A stretch of 5,218 nucleotides of DNA, from NCBI GenBank assembly GCA_021775385.1, contig JAJFHW010000363.1:1-5218 (forward strand), given 5' to 3'. Source of the stretch: Hyphomicrobiales bacterium. Lineage in GTDB: Bacteria; Pseudomonadota; Alphaproteobacteria; Rhizobiales; HXMU1428-3. Both the position numbers and the translations under genes were made by a program. Position 1 is the first letter of the stretch. Every line of letters begins with the position of its first letter. The notes under the pieces are model-generated. The model worked only from the letters and a program-made list of their open reading frames with translations. It made no database searches and was not told where the DNA came from. This document shows, piece after piece, positions 1-5,180 of the stretch.

Positions 1-49
1 AACATTTTTAGTATTGTCTTTAGTGAATGTTAAAAAAAACAGATCCGAG

Positions 50-59
50 ATAGTACTAT
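50..59. repeat. 10-bp perfect palindrome over the FecR start codon
   Basis: ATAGTACTAT is its own reverse complement and includes the first two bases of the ATG at 58. It takes the place of part of the usual spacer between ribosome binding site and start. It could be an operator half-site pair or coincidence in AT-rich DNA; the sequence alone cannot decide. Confidence 0.4.
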
Positions 60-1293
60 GCGTAAACTGTTTAGCCAAATCATCACTCTTCCATTTTTAT
101 TTGTAGTTCTATCTTTAATGTTTGCAAATCAAGCAAACTCATCTGAATGGCGAGTACAAAAAATGAGTGGTGATGTTTGGGTTGAAACAAACCAACCAAC
201 CAAAATAGCATTAACAAAAGATACAGTTTTACAAAATGGTGATAAAATAAAAACAGGCAAAAATGGTCGTGTTTTACTTATGCGCAATAAAGAAACCATT
301 TTAGTTTCACCAAATTCACTTATTGGTCTTCCCCAAAAAGCTGCTGAAAAAGGAAAAACCATCATCCTTCAGCAAATGGGGGAAATTCTCTTAGATGTCG
401 AAAAAAGAAACGTAAAACATTTCGAAGTCTCTACCCCCTATCTCGCAGCTGTCGTGAAAGGCACCCAATTTCGTGTAACTGTTGATGAAGAAGGATCAAA
501 AGTAAATGTTCTTCGTGGTAAAGTTGAAGTATCAGACTTTAAAACTGGACAATTTGTCCTGGTAAAACCTGGTCAAACAGCTCTGGTTCAATCTCCAAAA
601 AATAAAAACAATGTACAAGGCCTCCTCTTAAAAGGAGCTGGAGAAAAAGAAACAATCCAAAAAGGCAGCCCTAAAAAACAAAGAGTGGCACCTCTAAAAT
701 CAAACAAATTTCGTTCGCTTAAAAACAAGTCGCAAGTCACAAAATTTAATAAGAAAAACAAAGACGTTCCTGCGGCAAAAGTTAAAACAACAAAAAATTT
801 CAAAAATGCTAACAAAGTTTTAAAAATCAAATCGCAAAAATCAAAATTAAAACTCACACCCAAGCTTGCCCAAAAACTAAGAAAAACCAAACTCTCAAAA
901 TCACGCAAAAGAAAAGTCCGTGTGAAGCGAATGAGAATTGGTAGAGCAATTGGACAAGTTAGACTTAACGTTTACAAATCAACAAATGGATTAAGTCGTT
1001 CAAATAAATTTGCAAACCTTTCAAACAAACGCCAGAAAAAAAGAAAATCAAAAACCACATTCTGGGCTAAAACTAACAATGTAAATACCCAAACCGTTTC
1101 CTCAAGCGTGACACAAAACAATAATGTTGCAAGCAACAAAGGAAATAATGGAAATGGGAACAACGGAAATGGAAATGGGAACAACGGAAACGGAAATGGG
1201 AACAACGGAAACGGAAATGGGAACAACGGAAACGGAAATGGGAACAACGGAAACGGAAATGGGAACAACGGAAACGGAAATGGGAACAACTAA
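58..1293 (+). CDS. Secreted FecR-domain protein with basic linker and Gly/Asn repeat tail
   Basis: The predicted protein has 411 residues. Residues 1-27 look like a Sec signal peptide: MRK, a hydrophobic core at about 8-22, and possible cleavage near ANQA-N. Residues 31-178 match the FecR fold: WRVQKMSGDVWVE, NGDKIKTGKNGRVLLM, the 'MGEILLDV' strand, then 'FEVSTPYLAAVVKGTQFRV' and 'VNVLRGKVEV', which is the typical T-x-AVV-x-GT-x-F signature. Residues 201-340 contain 50 Lys/Arg and one Asp, with no recognisable domain. Residues 362-411 are only Gly and Asn. No anti-sigma transmembrane helix follows the FecR domain, so it is more like stand-alone periplasmic FecR proteins than the iron-siderophore regulator FecR. 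An in-frame stop at 31-33 makes ATG 58 the first start; only a weak GAGA (47-50) precedes it. The CHASE2 kinase gene follows after 79 bp, which suggests a shared pathway. The domain call is firm; the exact role (ligand, scaffold or envelope-binding protein) is inference. Confidence 0.88.
   Translation: MRKLFSQIITLPFLFVVLSLMFANQANSSEWRVQKMSGDVWVETNQPTKIALTKDTVLQNGDKIKTGKNGRVLLMRNKETILVSPNSLIGLPQKAAEKGKTIILQQMGEILLDVEKRNVKHFEVSTPYLAAVVKGTQFRVTVDEEGSKVNVLRGKVEVSDFKTGQFVLVKPGQTALVQSPKNKNNVQGLLLKGAGEKETIQKGSPKKQRVAPLKSNKFRSLKNKSQVTKFNKKNKDVPAAKVKTTKNFKNANKVLKIKSQKSKLKLTPKLAQKLRKTKLSKSRKRKVRVKRMRIGRAIGQVRLNVYKSTNGLSRSNKFANLSNKRQKKRKSKTTFWAKTNNVNTQTVSSSVTQNNNVASNKGNNGNGNNGNGNGNNGNGNGNNGNGNGNNGNGNGNNGNGNGNNGNGNGNN
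1165..1290 (+). repeat. 21-bp tandem repeat, six copies, encoding GNGNGNN
   Basis: Six back-to-back 21-bp units run to the last sense codon of the FecR-domain gene; the stop TAA is at 1291-1293. Units start at 1165, 1186, 1207, 1228, 1249 and 1270. The first differs from the others by one third-position base (AAT for AAC); the last five are identical. Each encodes GNGNGNN. A shorter unit (1150-1164, GNGNN) and GGAAATAAT (1141-1149, GNN) precede the array and look like its degenerate edge. Because the unit is a multiple of three, gain or loss of copies would keep the reading frame. Identity at silent positions points to recent slippage or recombination. There are no spacers, so this is not a CRISPR array. 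Confidence 0.97.
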
Positions 1294-1372
1294 AAAATAT
1301 AACTTTTTTCAATCTAAAATTTGAAGCATTACAAAATAAATTAAACCAAACAGAAAAAGCTGAAATCATTAC
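1294..1372. other. Intergenic region between FecR-domain gene and CHASE2 kinase gene
   Basis: This 79-bp gap is very AT-rich. I see no convincing promoter and no terminator: the only dyad (TTCAA at 1308-1312 with TTGAA at 1321-1325) is 5 bp and lacks a T-run after it. The absence of a terminator is compatible with one transcript covering both flanking genes. Confidence 0.5.
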
Positions 1373-3688
1373 ATGAAAAAACTAGTACCACATATCGGCG
1401 TTTTCTGCTTTGTTCTTGTTTTCGCACTGACAGGTTTGAGTGAGCAAATTAGTCACAAACTTACCGAACTCCGCTTTCAACTGTTCCCACACCAAGCCAC
1501 CGGTAAAGTTGTCCTTGTGGCAATTGATGCAAAATCAATCCAGGAAACTTCAAAGTGGCCCTGGCCCAGGTCTCTCCATGCAAAACTCATTAAAAAGCTC
1601 ACTGAAGCAGGTGCAACTGACATAGCCTTTGATATTGATTTCAGCGCAAACACAATTGAGAAAGAAGACAAAGCCCTTCTCAAAGCTTTAGTAGCTGCAA
1701 AAGGGTCAATCATCCTTCCAAGCTTCAAACAATCACAAGAACAATCAGATCATTTGGAACATAGTCACACAACAGACCAAAAATCCGTTATTGTCTATTC
1801 GAACCCACTTCCCATGTACTTAGATCATTCATGGAGAGCAAGTGTAAATTTGTTCCCAACTCGTAACGGTCTTGTTCACAATGTTCCTTATAGCCACATG
1901 CAGGAAGATGAATTCATCCCATCTCTTTCTTCAATTCTTGCTGGCATCTATCAACAAGAAGAGAAGGATTTCCATCTCGACTACAGCATACAGGCAAACT
2001 CTGTTCCAACAGTTTCCTATGTAGATGTGTTAAATAACAAAGTAAGAAAAGAATTCTTCAAGGGTAAAAAAGTTGTCATTGGCGCTACAGCAACTGAGTT
2101 GGGAGATCATTTTTTTGTTCCTTCTCAGGGAATTGTTTCAGGCCCCCTACTCCAAATACTCGCGACAGAAACCCTAATACAAAATCGCAAAATGTTTCAT
2201 ACAAGTCTTGAAACAACTTTAATCACCACATTAATTTTAGCTGCTTTCATATTCTGGATCTCTATAAAAGCTAACCTGGCAAATCGCATATACACCTTTG
2301 TTTTAGCAAGCTTAGCAATTGAGATCTTCGCGCTCTATCTACATTTAAATGCAAACTTGATGATTGACACATCTCTCATGCATCTCTGCATTGCAGGCTA
2401 TTTAGTCGTCGCACTATTAAATGAAATTGATTTCAAAAGCATGCTCACCCAGCAAACTCAACAAGAATTAGAAAACAAGAAAAAAATATTCGAGCAAGTT
2501 TTTAAAGATAGTTTCACAAGCACAATCATCACTAATAAAAACGGCAAGGTCCATTTCATCAATGCAAAAGCGTTAAAACTACTCAACCTGGAAAATGAGA
2601 AAAACTTAAACGGCAAACATTTCAGTGAAATCTTACCCGTTGAAATCGTTACATCAACTTATCAGCTATTAGAACAACAAGTAAACGATACAACATTGCA
2701 CTACTCTAGCCATACAGAAATTGAAACGCCAGAAGACACAACAAGACATATAGAATACATCGTCTCTCTATCCGTTTTAAACGATATCAAGGATAACAAA
2801 CAAGAAAACATAATTACGTTTACATTCCAGGATATCACAGCCAAACAACGAGCCGAACTTGCTCAAAAAGAAGCAACTCATGCAGCCATTAACGCGAACA
2901 AAGCAAAGACAGAGTTTCTAACAACAATGAGCCATGAGCTTAGAACACCACTGAACTCCATTTTAGGTTTTTCTGAAATCATCCAAAATCAATCTCTAGG
3001 TCCAAACCAAATGGACAAATATATTGATTTTGCAAGTGACATTCAAAACAGCGGGCGCCAATTATTAAAAGTCGTCAATAACATTCTTGAAGTCACAAAA
3101 ATGGAATCAGGATCAATTCAACTCCATGAAGAAAAATGCGATCTCGTTGACATCATAGAAGATGCAATTGAAGAAACATCTTATGAATTCAAAGGTCAGT
3201 CTTTAAACATCACCTTTGAGCATGATCAAAACATCCCGGGACTATTGGCAGATGCAAATTTATGTAAGAAAGCTTTCAGTGCTATCATATCAAACGCAAT
3301 TAAATTCTCTCCTACAAATGAAGAAATAAAAGTTGCCGTTTCAAAAAAAGCCAAAGGTGAAGTTTGCATTTCAATCGAAGATAAAGGCGATGGCATTAGT
3401 AAAAGTGAGATTGAAAATATTTTCAAACCGTTCTACCAAGTGGATAGCTCTAAGGGTCGCCATTATGAGGGAACTGGCCTTGGTTTAACCACAGCCAACG
3501 CCTATATCAATCTGCATAGAGGTAGTATCAAGGTAGACAGCGTCCTCAGCAAAGGGACAATTATGCACATCACATTCCCTAAAAACCGCACAATTGAAAA
3601 CCCAGATACAATCATAAATTTAAACAAACAAGATCAGAACAAAGATCTAGTTAATGCAGTCACATTAAGCCACATGAAGCAAGCTTAA
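1373..3688 (+). CDS. CHASE2-PAS sensor histidine kinase (PleC/DivJ-like catalytic core)
   Basis: The predicted inner-membrane protein has 771 residues. TM1 is at about 8-24. An extracytoplasmic CHASE2 domain spans about 25-275, with 'VVLVAIDAKSI', 'WPWPR' (62-66), 'DIAFDIDFS' and 'KVVIGATATELGD' (233-245). Three further helices follow at about 281-298, 304-324 and 330-350, the usual CHASE2 topology. A PAS domain covers about 372-490, ending in 'FTFQDITAKQRAE'. The HisKA segment carries phosphoacceptor His521 in 'MSHELRTPLNS'. The ATPase domain has the N box (Asn641 in SNAIKFS), G1 (DKGDG, 670-674), F box (IFKPFYQ, 683-689) and G2 (GTGLGL, 700-705), so all catalytic motifs are intact. It should autophosphorylate in response to an envelope signal and pass phosphate to a response regulator; none is fused or encoded here. 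An in-frame TGA at 1361-1363 makes ATG 1373 the first start; the upstream region is A-rich with no strong Shine-Dalgarno. The upstream FecR-domain protein is a candidate partner. Confidence 0.95.
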   Translation: MKKLVPHIGVFCFVLVFALTGLSEQISHKLTELRFQLFPHQATGKVVLVAIDAKSIQETSKWPWPRSLHAKLIKKLTEAGATDIAFDIDFSANTIEKEDKALLKALVAAKGSIILPSFKQSQEQSDHLEHSHTTDQKSVIVYSNPLPMYLDHSWRASVNLFPTRNGLVHNVPYSHMQEDEFIPSLSSILAGIYQQEEKDFHLDYSIQANSVPTVSYVDVLNNKVRKEFFKGKKVVIGATATELGDHFFVPSQGIVSGPLLQILATETLIQNRKMFHTSLETTLITTLILAAFIFWISIKANLANRIYTFVLASLAIEIFALYLHLNANLMIDTSLMHLCIAGYLVVALLNEIDFKSMLTQQTQQELENKKKIFEQVFKDSFTSTIITNKNGKVHFINAKALKLLNLENEKNLNGKHFSEILPVEIVTSTYQLLEQQVNDTTLHYSSHTEIETPEDTTRHIEYIVSLSVLNDIKDNKQENIITFTFQDITAKQRAELAQKEATHAAINANKAKTEFLTTMSHELRTPLNSILGFSEIIQNQSLGPNQMDKYIDFASDIQNSGRQLLKVVNNILEVTKMESGSIQLHEEKCDLVDIIEDAIEETSYEFKGQSLNITFEHDQNIPGLLADANLCKKAFSAIISNAIKFSPTNEEIKVAVSKKAKGEVCISIEDKGDGISKSEIENIFKPFYQVDSSKGRHYEGTGLGLTTANAYINLHRGSIKVDSVLSKGTIMHITFPKNRTIENPDTIINLNKQDQNKDLVNAVTLSHMKQA

Positions 3689-3697
3689 AAGTGATCA

Positions 3698-3728
3698 GTC
3701 AATTCAACGAAATTTGTAACGAATTGAC
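3698..3728. promoter_or_regulatory. 8-bp inverted repeat with 15-nt spacer, upstream of the HxlR gene
   Basis: GTCAATTC (3698-3705) and GAATTGAC (3721-3728) are perfect reverse complements. The right arm overlaps a TTGACA hexamer (3724-3729) that looks like a -35 element, although no good -10 lies 16-18 bp beyond it. No T-run follows, so it is a poor intrinsic terminator for the kinase gene. It could be an operator or an RNA hairpin. Confidence 0.45.
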
Positions 3729-3737
3729 AATGTGAGC

Positions 3738-3757
3738 CCCTTGCAGTCCCTTGCTGA
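3738..3757. repeat. Imperfect tandem 10-bp repeat (CCCTTGC...)
   Basis: CCCTTGCAGT (3738-3747) is followed directly by CCCTTGCTGA (3748-3757); seven leading bases are identical and the period is about one helical turn. It lies in the relatively GC-rich part of the HxlR gene upstream region. This could be two binding sites on one DNA face, or chance. Confidence 0.4.
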
Positions 3758-3761
3758 AGAT

Positions 3762-3771
3762 GTAATATTAC
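3762..3771. promoter_or_regulatory. 10-bp perfect palindrome, candidate operator / -10 region
   Basis: GTAATATTAC reads the same on both strands. It contains TAATAT (3763-3768), which resembles a -10 element, with TTGCAG (3741-3746) 16 bp upstream as a poor -35. A palindrome over a promoter core 50 bp before a winged-helix regulator gene would suit autoregulation, but no HxlR operator consensus can be checked from the sequence alone. A further 8-bp palindrome, ATCTAGAT, lies at 3776-3783. Confidence 0.4.
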
Positions 3772-3805
3772 CACGATCTAGATTTTATTTCATTTTTACT
3801 TTTGA

Positions 3806-3814
3806 TTGTAACAA
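3806..3814. promoter_or_regulatory. TTGTAACAA dyad just before the HxlR start
   Basis: TTGT-A-ACAA is a perfect 4-bp dyad around one base, ending six bases before the ATG at 3821. A one-mismatch copy, TTGTAACGA, lies at 3714-3722 inside the 15-nt spacer and right arm of the 3698-3728 inverted repeat. It occupies the place of a Shine-Dalgarno, and no purine-rich SD is visible for this gene, so it could be a binding site or could simply reflect AT-rich DNA. Confidence 0.3.
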
Positions 3815-3820
3815 ACACAT

Positions 3821-4273
3821 ATGAGTGACCTCGATAAAAAAAATTGCTGCTCAAATTACCGCTCAGAATGCCCTTTATCATGTGTTCTGGAGCTATTGGG
3901 AGACAAATGGACACTCTTGATTATAAGGGATGTTTTAACAGGCAAACACAGATACGGGGATTTTGAAAAGTCTCCGGAACAAATTCCAACAAACATCCTG
4001 GCCGAACGGCTCAAACGCCTGGTCAGAGAAGAAATAATGGAAAAAGTCTGTTATCAACAACGCCCCCCTCGATATGCCTATAAATTAACGCCCAAAGGGG
4101 CAGACCTCATAGAAATATTGAAACATCTCACATTATGGGGAGTAAAATATGAAGTCGGCATGGGAAAACCTCCGGAAAAATTATGGAATCTCAGTTCCAA
4201 AGATATTCTCAAAAATCAAGAAACTATCATTTCAAAACTACTTATGAATAAAGGTCAAACGAGTGACGCATAA
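3821..4273 (+). CDS. HxlR-family winged helix-turn-helix transcriptional regulator
   Basis: The predicted protein has 150 residues; family members usually have 100-150. The HxlR signature runs from 'ECPLSCVLELLGDKWTLLIIRDVL' (written here as residues 16-39), through 'RYGDFEKSPEQIPTNILAER' (44-63, recognition-helix region), to the wing and following helix in 'RPPRYAYKLTPKGADL' (81-96). Cys17 matches the conserved N-terminal Cys that senses quinones, aldehydes or disulfide stress in some relatives such as YodB and HypR. Cys9, Cys10 and Cys21 lie close by, and Cys77 is further along. It is expected to bind DNA as a dimer; target genes and signal are unknown. An in-frame TAA at 3809-3811 makes ATG 3821 the first start. 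There is no visible Shine-Dalgarno, so translation may be weak or leaderless. The last 11 bp overlap the methyltransferase gene, so the two are probably cotranscribed. Confidence 0.93.
   Translation: MSDLDKKNCCSNYRSECPLSCVLELLGDKWTLLIIRDVLTGKHRYGDFEKSPEQIPTNILAERLKRLVREEIMEKVCYQQRPPRYAYKLTPKGADLIEILKHLTLWGVKYEVGMGKPPEKLWNLSSKDILKNQETIISKLLMNKGQTSDA
4251..4254 (+). promoter_or_regulatory. Ribosome binding site for the trmJ-like gene
   Basis: AAGG (4251-4254, in the context AAAGGT) lies 8 bases before the GTG at 4263 and inside the end of the HxlR reading frame. An in-frame TGA at 4245-4247 leaves no other usable upstream start, and the next ATG (4354) would remove the first SPOUT motif, so this site supports the GTG start. 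Confidence 0.7.
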
Positions 4274-5054
4274 ACTTCTTCCCCGTTTAACTCCTGCTAT
4301 CATACTCGTCGAACCACAATTAGGAGAAAACATCGGAACTGCAGCAAGAGCCATGGCTAATTTTGGCTTAACCGATCTCAGAATTGTAAACCCAAGAGAT
4401 GGCTGGCCAAGCGAACAAGCACAAAAAGCAAGCGCAAATGCCGTTCATGTTGTTGATAACGCTAAAATATTTGAAAATCTTGAAGACGCAATCGCTGACT
4501 TGCAATATATCTGCGCAACAACTGCGCGTCCAAGAGACATGGTGAAAGAAATCTTATCACCCGAATCAGTGGCCACAATTATGCACCAAAAAGTAGCTCA
4601 AAAACAAACCATTGGGATCTTATTTGGTCGAGAAAAGTCAGGATTAACCAATACAGATATCTCTTATGCAGATTCAATTGTGATCGCACCTGTAGACCCA
4701 GATTGTGCTTCATTAAACCTAGCCCAATGCGTTTTATTGATGGGGTATGAATGGCGCCGACAATTAAATCTACCCTCATTAGGCAGAAAAACTCAATTTG
4801 ATGGACCTGCAAAAGAGGGGACTTACATAAAAGAAAACCGCCCAGCAACCAAAAAAGAATTAACAGGGCTGATAGATCACCTAAAAAAAGAGTTAGAAAT
4901 CACAGGTTTCTTAAGAACTGTAGAAAAGACGCCACAAATGATGCGTAACATAAGAAATATGATTATAAGAATGCAACCGACGGATCAAGATGTCAGAACA
5001 TTGAGGGGGATAATTGGATCCCTCGTTAAGGGTACTGATAAAACTGGTTTATAA
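4263..5054 (+). CDS. trmJ: TrmJ-like tRNA (cytidine/uridine-2'-O)-methyltransferase, SPOUT superfamily
   Basis: The predicted cytoplasmic protein has 263 residues, close to the usual TrmJ length. Motif 1 is 'EPQLGENIGTAARAMANFGL' (17-36), with the conserved Asn23 and Arg29. Motif 2 is 'IGILFGREKSGLTN' (117-130). Motif 3 is 'IAPVDPDCASLNLAQCVLLM' (141-160), the knotted S-adenosylmethionine site with SLNL-A-Q. The C-terminal part 'EKTPQMMRNIRNMIIRMQPT' followed by 'DVRTLRGIIGSL' is the helical extension of TrmJ. In E. coli, TrmJ makes the 2'-O-methyl group on C32/U32 of the tRNA anticodon loop using S-adenosylmethionine; the same role is inferred here. The 'RDGWP' stretch (46-49 region) suits an alphaproteobacterial member. 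The start is GTG, overlapping the HxlR stop by 11 bp. Which tRNAs are modified, and whether C or U or both, cannot be read from sequence. Confidence 0.92.
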   Translation: MTHKLLPRLTPAIILVEPQLGENIGTAARAMANFGLTDLRIVNPRDGWPSEQAQKASANAVHVVDNAKIFENLEDAIADLQYICATTARPRDMVKEILSPESVATIMHQKVAQKQTIGILFGREKSGLTNTDISYADSIVIAPVDPDCASLNLAQCVLLMGYEWRRQLNLPSLGRKTQFDGPAKEGTYIKENRPATKKELTGLIDHLKKELEITGFLRTVEKTPQMMRNIRNMIIRMQPTDQDVRTLRGIIGSLVKGTDKTGL

Positions 5055-5082
5055 AACATCGAAATTTGTGTTAATTAGGTAA

Positions 5083-5134
5083 ATGGTCGCAAAATGCCTT
5101 AGTAAAGCCCTTATTTTACTATTGCGATTGCCAT
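5083..5134. other. Extended imperfect hairpin downstream of trmJ
   Basis: Three nested stems share one axis. ATGG (5083-5086) pairs with CCAT (5131-5134), TCGCAA (5087-5092) with TTGCGA (5122-5127), and TAGTAAAG (5100-5107) with TTTTACTA (5114-5121, one G-T wobble). The loop is CCCTTA (5108-5113). The unpaired parts are AATGCCT on the left (5093-5099) and TTG on the right (5128-5130). No T-run follows, so it is not a standard intrinsic terminator on either strand. It may protect the trmJ mRNA end, form part of the leader of the gene at 5181, or be a DNA-binding site. Confidence 0.55.
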
Positions 5135-5145
5135 CTTACATGATA

Positions 5146-5158
5146 GCGTTGGGAACGC
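5146..5158. other. Short hairpin GCGTT-GGG-AACGC in the next gene's leader
   Basis: A perfect 5-bp stem (GCGTT 5146-5150 with AACGC 5154-5158) closes a GGG loop, five bases before the GGAGAG at 5164. In an AT-rich setting its GC content stands out, and its position could affect access to the ribosome binding site. It is too short to be certain. Confidence 0.35.
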
Positions 5159-5163
5159 GTACT

Positions 5164-5169
5164 GGAGAG
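5164..5169 (+). promoter_or_regulatory. Shine-Dalgarno-like GGAGAG before ATG 5181
   Basis: GGAGAG ends 11 bases before the ATG at 5181, a long but acceptable spacing. It is the strongest Shine-Dalgarno-like sequence ahead of any start in this window and is the main support for a gene beginning at the right edge. Confidence 0.5.
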
Positions 5170-5180
5170 TCTTTTAAAAA

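Noticed and set aside
1..31. AACATT / AATGTT inverted repeat and TTTAGT direct repeats (7-12, 19-24) upstream of the first gene
   Set aside because: Short, A/T-only for the most part, and cut by the window edge; expected by chance in AT-rich DNA.
588..908. Antisense frame of about 106 codons opposite the basic segment
   Set aside because: It is the complement of Lys/Arg-rich A-rich codons, giving a Phe/Leu-rich product with no supporting start site or recognisable domain.
1141..1290. Possible CRISPR-like array
   Set aside because: Units are directly contiguous with no unique spacers and lie in a coding frame.
1124..1324. Alternative + frame of 66 codons through the repeat (Met-Glu-Gly-Thr rich), and two long antisense frames over the same stretch
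   Set aside because: A 21-bp repeat with no stop in a given frame stays open in that frame automatically. These frames follow from the repeat; the FecR-domain frame has the signal peptide and domain.
1300..1326. Possible terminator between the FecR-domain and kinase genes
   Set aside because: Only a 5-bp A/T-rich stem (TTCAA/TTGAA) with no T-run after it.
3724..3729. TTGACA as a full promoter
   Set aside because: A perfect -35 hexamer, but no acceptable -10 lies 16-18 bp downstream; the TAATAT at 3763 is 33 bp away.
5005..5024. Hairpin GGGGGAT / ATCCCTC near the end of trmJ
   Set aside because: It lies inside the codons for the conserved RGIIGSL stretch and has no following T-run; coding constraint and chance explain it.
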